DNA of 64,000 nt, taken from positions 347,087 to 411,086 of the forward strand of contig NZ_MKTQ01000014.1 of NCBI RefSeq assembly GCF_001898315.1. Direction: 5' to 3'. Below are positions 17,094 to 29,383 of this stretch, piece after piece. This DNA comes from Microbacterium sp. 70-16 (GTDB taxonomy: Bacteria > Actinomycetota > Actinomycetes > Actinomycetales > Microbacteriaceae). Numbering within the stretch: the stretch's first letter is position 1; each line of letters starts with the position of its first letter. Under the pieces are notes generated by a model. That model saw nothing but the letters and a program-made list of their open reading frames with translations, had not been told where the DNA came from and ran no database searches. Both the position numbers and the translations under genes were made by a program.

Positions 17094-19238
17094 ATGACGA
17101 ACTACGAGGAGATCGACTTCTCCCCCATCCTCGCCGACACCGCCGACGAGGTCATCACGCACGCCCGTGTGCGCGACGTGACCCTCGCCTCGGGCAAGGT
17201 GCTGGCCCTGGTCACGCTCGACAACGGCCGCGACCACACGCGCCCGAACACTCTCGGCCCCGCCACCATGGCCGCGCTGGGCGACACGCTCGACGGCCTC
17301 AAGGCACGTGCTGCGGCCGGCGAGATCCAGGCGGTCGGCGTCACCGGCAAACAGTACATCCTGGCCGCCGGCGCCGACCTGTCCGACATCTCCAAGGTCG
17401 GTTCGAAGGCCAACGCCAAGCTCGTCGCGCAGCTGGGCCACAAGGTGTTCGGCAAGCTCGGCGGCCTCGGCGTGCCGACGTTCGCGTTCGTCAACGGCCT
17501 CGCGCTCGGCGGCGGACTCGAGATCGCGCTGAACTCGGACTACCGCACGGTGGATGCCTCGGCCGCCGCGATCGCGCTGCCCGAGGTCTTCCTCGGCATC
17601 ATCCCCGGTTGGGGCGGTGCGTACCTGCTGCCGAACCTCATCGGCATCGAGAACGCGCTCGAGGTCGTCGTGTCCAACCCGCTGAAGCAGAACCGCATGC
17701 TCAAGCCGCAGCAGGCGTTCGACCTCGGCATCATGGACGCGATCTTCCCCGCAGCGACGTTCCTGGAGAGCTCGCTCGCGTGGGCCGACGGCGTGCTCAC
17801 CGGCGCGACGAAGGTCGAGCGCAAGAACCAGCCCGGCAAGATCGAGCGCACCGTCAAGTGGCCCGTCGCCATCAAGATGGCGCGCGGCATGCTCGAGTCC
17901 AAGATCGGCACCGTGCCCCGCTCGCCGTACGTCGCACTCGACCTGCTCGAGAAGGCCAAGGGCGGCACGAAGGAAGAGGGCTTCGCCCGCGAGGACGAGG
18001 CGCTCGCCGACCTCGTCACGGGCGACCAGTTCGCGGCATCCATGTATGCCTTCGACCTCGTGCAGAAGCGCGCGAAGCGCCCCGTCGGCGCCCCCGACAA
18101 GGCCCTCGCGAAGAAGGTCACGAAGGTCGGCATCATCGGTGCAGGCCTCATGGCCAGCCAGTTCGCGCTGCTGTTCGTACGCAAGCTGCAGGTGCCCGTG
18201 CTCATCACCGACCTCGACCAGGCGCGCGTCGACAAGGGCGTCGCCTACATCCACGACGAGATCGGCAAGCTCGAGGCGAAGGGACGGCTCGACGCCGACA
18301 CCGCCAACCAGTTGCGCGCACTCGTGACCGGCACGACCGACAAGAGCCTCTACGCCGACTGCGACTTCGTCATCGAGGCCGTCTTCGAAGAGGTCGGCGT
18401 CAAGCAGCAGGTGTTCGGTGAGATCGAGAAGATCGTCGCCGAGGATGCCGTGCTCGCGACCAACACGTCGTCGCTGTCGGTCGAGGAGATCGGGTCGAAG
18501 CTCGCACACCCTGAGCGGCTCGTGGGCTTCCACTTCTTCAACCCGGTCGCGGTCATGCCGCTCATCGAGATCGTGAAGACGCCCGTCACGACCGAGGCCG
18601 CCCTGTCGACGGCGTTCGTCGTCGCGCGCGGGCTCGGCAAGAACGCCGTGCTGACGGCCGACGCCCCCGGGTTCGTCGTCAACCGGCTGCTCGCGAAGGT
18701 CATGGGCGAAGCGGCGCGTGCCGTCTACGAGGGCACGCCCGTCGCCGACGTTGAGAAGGCGTTCGCGCCCCTCGGTCTGCCGATGGGGCCGTTCCAGCTC
18801 ATCGACCTCGTCGGCTGGAAGGTCGCAGCCCACGTGCAGGACACGATGGTGCACGCGTTCCCCGATCGCTTCTACGCCAACGAGAACTTCCATGCGCTCG
18901 CCGAGCTGCCGGCGGTCGTCGAGAAAGACAAGGGCGGTCGTGTCACGGGCTTCACGAAGGCCGCTGCGAAGCTCGTGAAGGAGGCTGCGGGCTCTGCCCC
19001 GGCATCCGCCGACACGATCCTGCGCCGCGTGCAGGATGGACTTGCGACCGAGATCAAGCTGATGCTCGACGAGGGCGTCGTGCCCGAGGTCGAAGACATC
19101 GACCTGTGCCTCATCCTCGGCGCAGGCTGGCCGTTCATCGACGGCGGCGCCTCGCCGTACCTCGACCGTGAGGGCGCGTCGGAGCGCACGTTCGGCGACA
19201 CGTTCCACCACCCGCCGATCCGGGGCATCGCCGGCTGA
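17094..19238 (+). CDS. fadB: Fatty acid oxidation multifunctional enzyme (enoyl-CoA hydratase / 3-hydroxyacyl-CoA dehydrogenase)
   Basis: A 714-residue fusion. The N-terminal crotonase part (about 15-190) has the oxyanion segment ALGGGLEIALNSDYR and the EVFLGIIPGWGG region. The dehydrogenase part begins near 343 with KVGIIGAGLMAS, has FHFFNPVAVMPL (catalytic His) near 480, and ends with two helical C-terminal modules. It hydrates enoyl-CoA and oxidises 3-hydroxyacyl-CoA with NAD. ATG 17094 has GGGAG upstream; the frame is open into fadA but that is overlap. Note GLMAS in place of the more common G-x-MG in the Rossmann turn. Confidence 0.93.
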   Translation: MTNYEEIDFSPILADTADEVITHARVRDVTLASGKVLALVTLDNGRDHTRPNTLGPATMAALGDTLDGLKARAAAGEIQAVGVTGKQYILAAGADLSDISKVGSKANAKLVAQLGHKVFGKLGGLGVPTFAFVNGLALGGGLEIALNSDYRTVDASAAAIALPEVFLGIIPGWGGAYLLPNLIGIENALEVVVSNPLKQNRMLKPQQAFDLGIMDAIFPAATFLESSLAWADGVLTGATKVERKNQPGKIERTVKWPVAIKMARGMLESKIGTVPRSPYVALDLLEKAKGGTKEEGFAREDEALADLVTGDQFAASMYAFDLVQKRAKRPVGAPDKALAKKVTKVGIIGAGLMASQFALLFVRKLQVPVLITDLDQARVDKGVAYIHDEIGKLEAKGRLDADTANQLRALVTGTTDKSLYADCDFVIEAVFEEVGVKQQVFGEIEKIVAEDAVLATNTSSLSVEEIGSKLAHPERLVGFHFFNPVAVMPLIEIVKTPVTTEAALSTAFVVARGLGKNAVLTADAPGFVVNRLLAKVMGEAARAVYEGTPVADVEKAFAPLGLPMGPFQLIDLVGWKVAAHVQDTMVHAFPDRFYANENFHALAELPAVVEKDKGGRVTGFTKAAAKLVKEAAGSAPASADTILRRVQDGLATEIKLMLDEGVVPEVEDIDLCLILGAGWPFIDGGASPYLDREGASERTFGDTFHHPPIRGIAG

Positions 19239-19247
19239 GCAGGAGTC

Positions 19248-19287
19248 GACAAGAGGGCGGTTCCGCGTGCGGGGCCGCCCTCTTGTC
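19248..19287 (+). terminator. Terminator of fadA-fadB
   Basis: The 13-bp stem GACAAGAGGGCGG/CCGCCCTCTTGTC has a 14-nt loop and is followed by GCATTT. It starts 10 nt after the fadB stop. Confidence 0.85.
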
Positions 19288-19378
19288 GCATTTCAGCCGA
19301 ACGTTCCGGGACGCTTCGGTGAACATTCGCGTCACAACGCGTCGCGTGACGTTCGGAGCCTGCGGCACACGAGATCCT

Positions 19379-20095
19379 GTGGAGGTGATCGACACCATCA
19401 CGTCGCTGTTCGGGACCTCCAACATGAACTCGCTCATCAAGACGGGCGGGGCGATCCTGACCGTGCTGCTGGTCGTGCCGGCGCTGTTCAAGCTACTCGT
19501 CGTGACGATCGACGAAGGTGAAGCGGCGATCCGCACCCGCAACGGGCGGCCCATCATCCGCCGGCGCACGCGCGGGGGTGTCGAGGCCGGCGAGGTCGTC
19601 GTACTGGGTCCCGGATCGCACGCCGTGTTCCCGATCCTGGCCTGGTACCGCCGTGTCGACACGCGCGTGCGGTCGACCGATCTGCCCGCCCGCCAGCTGA
19701 CCGCCGGTGGCGGCCGCCAGCACCTCGTGCACGCGTCGTTCGACTGGCGTCCGTTCGTCACGGGCTCGGACCTGCGGGTGTTCGAGCTCGACGTCGTCGA
19801 CGTGAAGGAGCGCACCGGCAACATCGTCGGCGCCGCCCTGCGCGACCTCGTGCACGGCGAAGAGGCGGGCCGCCTGCCGATCAACACCGACCTGTCCGCC
19901 GCGGTGCTCGACGCGTGCGCCGAGCGGGTGCGCAACGCGTGCGGCATCGAACTGCTGTCGGTCGTCATCACGGGTGACGCGCTGACCGACGGATATCTGC
20001 TCGCCGATGCGATCACGGGTCGCTCGCCGGCGCAGTCGCTCGAGACGGATGCCTGGGCAGGTGCCGTCGCCGTGCTGCGCAGCGTCGAGGCTTGA
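19379..20095 (+). CDS. SPFH/prohibitin-like membrane-anchored protein
   Basis: The protein has one N-terminal membrane helix (LIKTGGAILTVLLVVPALF) and a band-7/SPFH-like domain: DEGEAAIRTRNGRP, then LGPGSHAVFPILAWYRRVDTRVRSTDLP, as in stomatin-type domains. It is about 238 residues and lacks the long coiled coil of flotillins, so it is a short version. The start is uncertain: GTG 19379 or GTG 19385 gives a natural N-terminus (VIDTITSLF), and ATG 19424 just before the helix is also possible. The role, probably membrane organisation or protease modulation, is inferred from the family only. Confidence 0.65.
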   Translation: MEVIDTITSLFGTSNMNSLIKTGGAILTVLLVVPALFKLLVVTIDEGEAAIRTRNGRPIIRRRTRGGVEAGEVVVLGPGSHAVFPILAWYRRVDTRVRSTDLPARQLTAGGGRQHLVHASFDWRPFVTGSDLRVFELDVVDVKERTGNIVGAALRDLVHGEEAGRLPINTDLSAAVLDACAERVRNACGIELLSVVITGDALTDGYLLADAITGRSPAQSLETDAWAGAVAVLRSVEA

Positions 20096-20132
20096 CCCGG
20101 CACGACGGCGCGGCGCTGGGCTGCCCGTCAGG

Positions 20133-20207
20133 GTCTTGCGCGGCGCGGTCTTGCGCTGCGCGGTCCTACGCGACGCGGTCTTGCGCGGCGCCGTCTTGCG
20201 CCGCGCG
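20133..20207. repeat. Five 15-bp tandem repeats across the pepN 3' end
   Basis: Units start at 20133, 20148, 20163, 20178 and 20193. The consensus is GTCTTGCGCGGCGCG, each with one to four changes. On the pepN strand the units read AAQDG/AAQDR in frame. The third unit has the changes that create the TAG stop, and the repeats continue past it in the same frame. Confidence 0.9.
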
Positions 20208-22718
20208 CACACGCAGGTCGCGGGCGAGGCCGTCGCGCGATTCGATCACGAGGCGGCGCAGGGCAGCGGGGGCATCCGGGTGCATCGGCAGCCACGCGTC
20301 GACGGCGTCGAGCGTGTCGGAGGCCGGGAACAGTCCGACCACGAGTCGGCGTGCGATCTCGATGCTGCGACGGGTCCACACCGGTTCGATGCGGGCGAAG
20401 TAGTCGTCGTCGAACGCCGCGATCAGGTCGCGCCGGCCGCCCGCACGGACGCCGGCGATCGTCGCGTCGAGGTGATCGTTGGTGAGCGACTCGTCCTCCC
20501 ACGCGGCGTGCCATGCGGCGGAACGCACCGCCGCGTCGGGCCGAGCCGCCAGCACCGTGCGGTGCGCCGTCAGGCCCTGCGAAGACGGGTCACGGTCGCG
20601 CTCGGCATCCGCATCGGCCTCGGTCGCGTGGCCCGTCGCTGCCAGCGCCGTGAGCCACGCCCACCGCAGCTCGGGGTCGAGCACCAGTCCCGCGGGAACG
20701 GGCCGCACGCCGGCGAGCATGTCACGGATCTGCCCCGCCCGATCGTCGCAGCGCGCCGCGGCGGCCCCGAGGGCGCGAGCCCAGGCGAGTTGGGCATCCG
20801 ACCCCGCATCGGCCTGCGTCAGCGCCGCAACGGTGGTGGTGAGCCACTGCGCGGCCAGCCCCGGCCGGTCCACGGCGCGGGCGTAGTGGCCGATCGCGAA
20901 GTCGGCGTGTCCGAGCGCGTCCGCGAGCAATGCCGCGTTGGGCTCGCGCGGGGCGTGCTGGGCGACGATCTCCAGGTAGCGCGCAGCGGGCAGTAGACCG
21001 TCGCGGGTGGCGTTCCACAGCGCCGCCCAGACGACGGCGCGCGTCGTGGCATCCTCGATCGTGCTGAGGTGTTGCGCGACCGCCTGTGTGGACGAGGCAT
21101 CCAGTCGCACCTTGGCGTACGTGCGATCGTCGACGTTCGGGACGATCAGCACGATGTCCTCCCCCGCCGTCGCCGCGAGCGGCGTCCGCGCACCCGCCGC
21201 GTCGACCTCGACGGCCGCGCGCGGCTCGAGGCGCCCCCGCTCGAGGGCGTACAGTCCGACCGTGAGCCGGTGCGGCCGCGGGTCGGTCTGCACGAGCGTG
21301 AGAGCGCCGTCCGCGCCGCGCTCGACCGAGATCTCCGACATGCCGGTGGTCTGCAGCCACGCGGCGCTCCAGGCCGCGAGATCGCGTCCGGATGCCGCCT
21401 CGAGCGCGGCGAGCAGGTCCGGCAGCGTCGTGTTGCCGTACGCGTGGTCGGCGAAGTAGCGCCGCGCGCCCGCGAAGAAGGCATCCTCCCCCGCGTACGC
21501 GACGAGCTGCTTGAGGACGGATGCCCCCTTCGCGTAGGTGATCCCGTCGAAGTTGAGCTTGGCGGCCTCGAGATCGGTGATGTCGGCCACGATCGCATGC
21601 GTCGTCGGCAGCTGGTCCTGCGCGTACGCCCAGCCCTTGCGGCGGCTCGCGAACGTCACCCAGGCATCCGGGTACCCGGCCGCAGTGACAGCGGCATGCG
21701 CGCCCATGAAGTCAGCGAACGACTCCTTGAGCCAGAGGTCATCCCACCAGCGCATCGTCGCGAGGTCACCGAACCACATGTGTGCCATCTCGTGCAGGAT
21801 CGTGTTCGCACGACCCTCGTGCTGCGCCGCCGTCGCCGCCCCGCGGAAGACGTAGCGCTCGGTGAACGTGACGAGTCCGGGGTTCTCCATCGCGCCGAGG
21901 TTGTACTCGGGCACGAAGATCTGGTCGTACTTGCCCCACGGGTAGGTGAGGCCGAACGCGTCGGAGAAGAACGTCAGCCCACGGCGGGTGATCTCAAGGA
22001 TCTCGTCGGCTCCGTTGCTGCCGTCGAGGTAGGAGGCCAGCGAGGCACGGCACAGGACGCCCAGCGCGACCTCGCCGTCGGGTCCGCGCCAGGTGCCGTC
22101 GACGCGGTGGTACGGACCCGCCGCGACCGCTGTGATGTAGCTCGACAGCGGCAGCGTCTCGGCGAACGCGACGCGCACGCCGTCGGTGAGGTCGGTGCGC
22201 GAGATCTCCGCGCCGTTCGACAGCACCTGCCATCCGGTGGGCGCGGCGACGGTGAAACGCCAGCGTGCCTTCAGATCAGGTTGCTCGAAGCAGGGGTACA
22301 CCCGGCGGCAGTCGGCCGGCTCGTACTGCGTGTAGAGGTAGACCTCGTCGTCGACCGGATCGCGGAAGCGGTGCAGGCCCTCGCCCGAGGTGCTGTACCG
22401 GCCGCGGGCGCGCACCGTGACGGTGTTCTCGGCAGCGAGGCCGGTCACACTGATGCGGGCACCGTCCCACATGACGTCCTGCGGTACGCCGTTGACAACC
22501 ACTTCGTCGACGGATGCCCCGATGAAGTCGATCCACGAGTCGGCGACGCTCGCGCTGAACACGAGCGTCGACACCGTCGCGAACGTCGCCTGCGCGCTGT
22601 CGCGCGCGTCGCGCAGGTCGAGCTCGACCTCGACCGTGCGCAGGCGGATTGAGGCTGCCCGACCCGCCGTCTCGTCGCGGGTCAGGTTCGCAGTGCGGGA
22701 GAGATCGGCGTGGGGCAT
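20166..22718 (-). CDS. pepN: Aminopeptidase N
   Basis: An 850-residue M1-family zinc aminopeptidase. GAMEN at 275-279 holds the peptide N-terminus. The zinc site is HEMAH (His309, Glu310, His313) with Glu332 in LKESFA. The C-terminal ERAP1-like helical domain follows. There is no signal peptide, so it is cytoplasmic. ATG 22718 has no ribosome binding site; CAGCAT lies 6 nt upstream, so it may be leaderless with a weak -10. The last residues come from a 15-bp tandem repeat. Confidence 0.93.
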   Translation of the reverse strand: MPHADLSRTANLTRDETAGRAASIRLRTVEVELDLRDARDSAQATFATVSTLVFSASVADSWIDFIGASVDEVVVNGVPQDVMWDGARISVTGLAAENTVTVRARGRYSTSGEGLHRFRDPVDDEVYLYTQYEPADCRRVYPCFEQPDLKARWRFTVAAPTGWQVLSNGAEISRTDLTDGVRVAFAETLPLSSYITAVAAGPYHRVDGTWRGPDGEVALGVLCRASLASYLDGSNGADEILEITRRGLTFFSDAFGLTYPWGKYDQIFVPEYNLGAMENPGLVTFTERYVFRGAATAAQHEGRANTILHEMAHMWFGDLATMRWWDDLWLKESFADFMGAHAAVTAAGYPDAWVTFASRRKGWAYAQDQLPTTHAIVADITDLEAAKLNFDGITYAKGASVLKQLVAYAGEDAFFAGARRYFADHAYGNTTLPDLLAALEAASGRDLAAWSAAWLQTTGMSEISVERGADGALTLVQTDPRPHRLTVGLYALERGRLEPRAAVEVDAAGARTPLAATAGEDIVLIVPNVDDRTYAKVRLDASSTQAVAQHLSTIEDATTRAVVWAALWNATRDGLLPAARYLEIVAQHAPREPNAALLADALGHADFAIGHYARAVDRPGLAAQWLTTTVAALTQADAGSDAQLAWARALGAAAARCDDRAGQIRDMLAGVRPVPAGLVLDPELRWAWLTALAATGHATEADADAERDRDPSSQGLTAHRTVLAARPDAAVRSAAWHAAWEDESLTNDHLDATIAGVRAGGRRDLIAAFDDDYFARIEPVWTRRSIEIARRLVVGLFPASDTLDAVDAWLPMHPDAPAALRRLVIESRDGLARDLRVRAAQDGAAQDRVA

Positions 22719-22791
22719 CCCCCCATGCTGTCACGGCGGTGACTATGCGGGTGTTCAGCGCCACCGTTGCCGCCACCCGGCTCGGCCAGCC

Positions 22792-22903
22792 GCCGCAACA
22801 ACTCAGGAGTTGCGCTCGCGCGCGCGACGGCAGCCCGCGTGATCTCGCGGCGCTGCGACTCACGCAGGCTCCACGCGGGTCGGCGTTCCTGAGTTATTGC
22901 GGC
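22792..22903. repeat. Imperfect inverted repeat between dxs and pepN
   Basis: GCCGCAACAACTCAGGA (22792-22808) is repeated in inverted orientation at 22887-22903 with one mismatch. CAACTCAGGAGTTG at 22799-22812 is itself palindromic. It lies in the 260-bp gap between two co-oriented genes. No ORF in the gap is convincing. Confidence 0.65.
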
Positions 22904-22978
22904 GCACGCGCTGCGACGGCGCTGAGAGGTCGCGGCGCAGCCGCGCGAGACGACGCCCCGCGGGAGCCCAGACCGAGC

Positions 22979-24949
22979 TCAGGAGCGCGAGTCGTCGCGC
23001 TCGGCGGCGCTGTCACCCTGCGTGACCGACCAGATCGCGCCGGTGTCGGCCGAGGGGCGTGCGACCGGGATGCGCGTGCCGAGCACCTGCGCGACGACGT
23101 CTTGCGCGATCTTGGCGGCCGTCAGGCCCGCGTCCTCGAGGATCTGCTCACGCGTCGCGTGGTCGATGAACTCGTCGGGCAGACCCAGCTCGTCGACCGC
23201 CGTATCGACGCCCGCTTCACGCAGCACCTGGCGCACGCGCGTACCGACACCGCCGACGCGGATGCCGTCTTCGATGGTGATGACGAGGCGGTGCGTCGCC
23301 GCGAGCGTGACGACACTCGGCTGCACGGGCACGACCCAGCGCGGATCGATGACGGTCGCACCGATCCCCTGCGCGCGCAACCGCTCAGCGACGTCGGTCG
23401 CCAGGTGCGCCATCGGGCCGATTCCGACCAGCAGCACGTCCTCCGCGCCCTCGCGCCACAGCACGTCGGTGCCGTCGGAGAGTCGCTCGAGCGCGGGCAG
23501 CTCCGGCGAGACGGCCCCCTTCGGGAACCGGATCACCGTCGGCGCATCGCCTATCGCGATGGCCTCGTCGAACTCTTCGCGCAGGCGCGCCTGGTCGCGC
23601 GGTGCGGCGATGCGGATGCCGGGAACGATCTGCAGCATCGCAAGGTCCCACACGCCGTGGTGGCTGGGGCCGTCCGGCCCTGTGACCCCAGAGCGGTCGA
23701 GCACGAAGGTGACGCCCGCCTTGTGCAGCGCGACGTCCATCAACACTTGGTCGAAGGCGCGATTCATGAAGGTCGCGTAGAGCGCGACGACAGGGTGCAA
23801 CCCGCCGAAGGCGAGGCCCGCCGCCGATGCGACCGCGTGCTGCTCGGCGATGCCGACGTCGTACACGCGGTCGGGGAAGCGCTGGGCGAAGGGCTGCAGG
23901 CCCGTCGGGCGCAGCATCGCGGCCGTCATCGCGATGAGGTCTGTGCGTCGCTCGCCGGCGGCGACCAGGGCATCCGCAAAGGCGTCGGTCCAGGCGATGG
24001 CGGTGGACGAGCCCAGCGGCTCACCCGTGGCCGGGTCGATCTTGCCGACGGCGTGGAACTGGTCGGCCTCGTCGTTGCGGGCGGGTTCGTAGCCGCGCCC
24101 CTTCTCGGTGATGACGTGGACGATGACGGGTGCGCGGTATGCCTTGGCGAGCCGCAGCGTCTCCTCGAGCACAGGCAGGTCGTGCCCGTCGATCGGGCCG
24201 AGGTACTTGATGTCGAGGTTCGAGTAGAGGGCGACGTTGTTGGTGAAGCGCGAGAGGAACCCGTGCGTGCCGCCGCGCACGCCGCGGTACACCGCGCGGC
24301 CCACCGGACCCAGGCGGCGGAAGAACGAATCCGAACCGCGGCGCAGGTTCTCGTACCCCTCGGTCGTGCGGACGCGGTTGAGGTAGCGCGCCATGCCGCC
24401 GATCGTGGGCGCATAGGAGCGACCGTTGTCGTTGACGACGATGACGAGGTTGCGGTCGTTGTCGTCGGAGATGTTGTTGAGCGCCTCCCACGTCATGCCG
24501 CCCGTGAGCGCGCCGTCGCCGACGACCGCGACGACGTGGCGGTCGGTACGGCCCGTGCGCGTCAGGGCGCGCGAGATGCCGTCGGCCCAGCTGAGCGAGC
24601 TCGAGGCGTGCGAGGACTCGACGACGTCGTGCGGACTCTCCGAGCGCTGCGGATACCCCGCGAGCCCGCCGCGGGAGCGCAGCGCGCTGAAGTCCTGCCG
24701 GCCCGTGAGCAGCTTGTGCACGTATGACTGGTGCCCGGTGTCGAAGACGAACGGGTCTTGCGGCGAGTCGAAGACGCGGTGCAGCGCGATCGTCAGTTCG
24801 ACGACGCCGAGGTTCGGACCCAGGTGTCCACCGGTGCGCGCGACGTTCTCGACGAGGAACTCGCGCACCTCCGCGGCGAGCTGCTCGAGCTGCTGCGGAG
24901 TTAATGCGTCGAGATCGCGCGGACCACGGATCGACTCGAGCAGGCTCAT
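22979..24949 (-). CDS. dxs: 1-deoxy-D-xylulose-5-phosphate synthase
   Basis: The first step of the MEP isoprenoid pathway: condensation of pyruvate and glyceraldehyde 3-phosphate with thiamine diphosphate. The 656-residue protein shows FDTGHQSYVHKLLTGR near 70, the ThDP/Mg motif GDGALTGGMTWEALNN near 153, DIKYLGPIDGH near 270, and the transketolase catalytic region DVGIAEQHAVASAAGLA near 380. ATG 24949 is probably leaderless (TAGACT 6 nt upstream). It ends 261 bp before pepN on the same strand. Confidence 0.95.
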   Translation of the reverse strand: MSLLESIRGPRDLDALTPQQLEQLAAEVREFLVENVARTGGHLGPNLGVVELTIALHRVFDSPQDPFVFDTGHQSYVHKLLTGRQDFSALRSRGGLAGYPQRSESPHDVVESSHASSSLSWADGISRALTRTGRTDRHVVAVVGDGALTGGMTWEALNNISDDNDRNLVIVVNDNGRSYAPTIGGMARYLNRVRTTEGYENLRRGSDSFFRRLGPVGRAVYRGVRGGTHGFLSRFTNNVALYSNLDIKYLGPIDGHDLPVLEETLRLAKAYRAPVIVHVITEKGRGYEPARNDEADQFHAVGKIDPATGEPLGSSTAIAWTDAFADALVAAGERRTDLIAMTAAMLRPTGLQPFAQRFPDRVYDVGIAEQHAVASAAGLAFGGLHPVVALYATFMNRAFDQVLMDVALHKAGVTFVLDRSGVTGPDGPSHHGVWDLAMLQIVPGIRIAAPRDQARLREEFDEAIAIGDAPTVIRFPKGAVSPELPALERLSDGTDVLWREGAEDVLLVGIGPMAHLATDVAERLRAQGIGATVIDPRWVVPVQPSVVTLAATHRLVITIEDGIRVGGVGTRVRQVLREAGVDTAVDELGLPDEFIDHATREQILEDAGLTAAKIAQDVVAQVLGTRIPVARPSADTGAIWSVTQGDSAAERDDSRS

Positions 24950-24955
24950 CCCCCG

Positions 24956-24961
24956 AGTCTA
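24956..24961 (-). promoter_or_regulatory. -10 box for leaderless dxs
   Basis: TAGACT on the minus strand is separated by exactly 6 nt (CGGGGG) from the dxs ATG. Confidence 0.55.
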
Positions 24962-24974
24962 CTTCGCAGACGCC

Positions 24975-25022
24975 GAAGGCCCCGGCATCCCTGCCTGCTC
25001 GGGGCAGGATGCCGGGGCCTTC
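24975..25022 (-). terminator. Terminator of acn, built from GGATGCC pair
   Basis: The 16-bp perfect stem GAAGGCCCCGGCATCC/GGATGCCGGGGCCTTC has a 16-nt loop. It lies 12 nt after the aconitase stop and contains an inverted pair of the over-represented heptamer. Confidence 0.85.
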
Positions 25023-25033
25023 GCACGCGGACC

Positions 25034-27871
<2,838 letters not shown>

Positions 27872-28012
27872 GTCTGCTCTCCTTCGTCGGGGGCACGGGC
27901 GCGGGCTGAGATCGCGGTGGGCGACCGCAGCGGCCTGTCTCTCCATCTTCCCCGCCTGCGTCGCGCCCGGCTAGTGAGGCAGTCCTTACCGGACCGGTCT
28001 CCGCGGAGGGAA

Positions 28013-28038
28013 GATTTATCTTGATATCAAGATAAATC
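28013..28038. promoter_or_regulatory. 26-bp perfect AT-rich palindrome, likely operator
   Basis: GATTTATCTTGAT is followed immediately by its exact reverse complement. It is 19% GC in a region near 70% GC. It lies between the DUF3159 stop and the aconitase start (about 142 bp upstream of the latter). The core ATCTTGATATCAAGAT resembles MarR-type operators. It lacks a loop and a GC-rich stem, so an operator is more likely than a terminator. Confidence 0.7.
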
Positions 28039-28040
28039 TA

Positions 28041-28799
28041 TCACGGCTCGGTCGGGGTGTCGGCTGCGGCGCGCTGGGGGTAGACGGCGCGCACCGCGAG
28101 CCACGTGACCGCCACCAGCGGGGCGAAAAGCGGCAGACCCATCGCAATCTTGAGGGTGCCGAGCGTCGTGATCGCTTCGTCCGTGCCCGCGAGATAGAAC
28201 GGCAGCTGCACGCCGAGGCGCGTGAAGAACAGTGCGGCCCAGGCGATCGCGAGCCAGAAGAAGACGCGGCGCTTGCGCGGCTCTTTGCGCCACGCCGTGC
28301 CCTCGTTCATGAGGAACCCGACGGCGAGCCCGATCAGCGACCAGCCGATGAGTGCCGAGATGAGGAACGCCGTGCCGTACGCGGCGTTCGTGAGCAGGCC
28401 CAGCACGAAATTGTCCTGCCCGCGTCCGGTCCACAGCGCCAGCGCCGCCGCCGCACCTGTCGCGATGAGCCCACCGAAGGCCGCACCGGCGGGCGAGCGC
28501 TGGACGAGCCGCACGACCGTGAAGATCGCCGCCATGCCGACCGATACGACAAGGGCGAGCACGAGGTTGCTCGTGAAGGTGAACAGCAGCACAAACGCGA
28601 GTCCGGGCAGCACCGACTCGAAGACGCCACGCCAGCCGCCCATGGCAGCCCACACGATGTGTCCCGTGTGGGCGTCGGCCGCAGGGTCGAGGCCCGCGCG
28701 CCGTGCCGCGCCACCGAGGGCCTGTCCGACGAGTTCGGATGCCGAGGGCACGCGCTCCTGGTCAGCGTCCTGCTCGGAGCGATCGTCGGGCGTGGTCAT
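28041..28799 (-). CDS. DUF3159 family membrane protein
   Basis: A 252-residue integral membrane protein with about five or six helices, from GGWRGVFESVLPGLAFVLLF near 54 to the C-terminal LFAPLVAVTWLAV. The family is actinobacterial, of unknown function and regularly downstream of DUF3710. The start overlaps the DUF3710 stop by 4 nt (ATGA). The N-terminal 45 residues are cytoplasmic and acidic. Confidence 0.85.
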   Translation of the reverse strand: MTTPDDRSEQDADQERVPSASELVGQALGGAARRAGLDPAADAHTGHIVWAAMGGWRGVFESVLPGLAFVLLFTFTSNLVLALVVSVGMAAIFTVVRLVQRSPAGAAFGGLIATGAAAALALWTGRGQDNFVLGLLTNAAYGTAFLISALIGWSLIGLAVGFLMNEGTAWRKEPRKRRVFFWLAIAWAALFFTRLGVQLPFYLAGTDEAITTLGTLKIAMGLPLFAPLVAVTWLAVRAVYPQRAAADTPTEP

Positions 28800-29383
28800 G
28801 CTGTGCCGGGAGCGGCGGGCATCTTCAGCGGGATGAGGTCGCGCGGGGGCATCGGCGTGCCGCCGCGGACGACGACGATCGAGCGGAACAGGTCTTCCAC
28901 CTTCGCCGCGGCATCCACATCGTTCGTTGCCGCTCCCCCGATCACTCCGCGCAGGAACCAGCGCGGGCCGTCGACGCCGATGAAGCGCGCGAGGCGCTTG
29001 CCGGGCGTCGCGTTCGGGCCGGCCGCGACGGGCACCTCCGCGAGAAGCTCGGGGCCGAGCGGCCCTTCACGCTCTTCGACGCGGCCACCCTGCTGACGGA
29101 TCTGCTGGCGGATCTGCTCGCGCGTCTCGCCCCACAGTCCCGTCGTGCGGGGCGCGGCGAACGGCTGCACCTGCAGGGTCGACTCGGCGTAGTCGAGGCC
29201 GACCGCGACGATGCGCTTGGTCTGCTCCTCGACCTCGAGCCGCAGGTTGAGGCCTTCGCGCGGCAGCACCTTGATGCCGCCGAGGTCGATGTAGGGCCGC
29301 ACCGGGTTGGCTTCGGCTTCATCGAACGGGCCTGAGCTCGCCCGGTCGGCCGGGGCCGATTTGTCCTGCACGTCATCACTCAT
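28796..29383 (-). CDS. DUF3710 family protein
   Basis: A 195-residue soluble protein of the actinobacterial DUF3710 family. It begins with a disordered stretch, then has [20 protein letters not shown] near 31 and the [14 protein letters not shown] segment near 138. Function is unknown. It is translationally coupled on both sides: its ATG overlaps the dut stop and its stop overlaps the DUF3159 start. The conserved dut-DUF3710-DUF3159 order suggests a shared nucleotide- or envelope-related role, but that is inference. Confidence 0.85.
   Translation of the reverse strand: MSDDVQDKSAPADRASSGPFDEAEANPVRPYIDLGGIKVLPREGLNLRLEVEEQTKRIVAVGLDYAESTLQVQPFAAPRTTGLWGETREQIRQQIRQQGGRVEEREGPLGPELLAEVPVAAGPNATPGKRLARFIGVDGPRWFLRGVIGGAATNDVDAAAKVEDLFRSIVVVRGGTPMPPRDLIPLKMPAAPGTA

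Noticed and set aside
27972..27990. DtxR/IdeR iron box upstream of aconitase (GTAAGGACTGCCTCAC on the minus strand)
   Set aside because: The half-sites are 4 bp apart and do not match the TTAGGNNAGSCTNNCCTAA layout. It remains a weak inverted repeat of unknown meaning.
28013..28038. AT-rich palindrome as a transcription terminator of the dut operon
   Set aside because: It has no loop, no GC-rich stem and no T-run, unlike the other terminators in this window.
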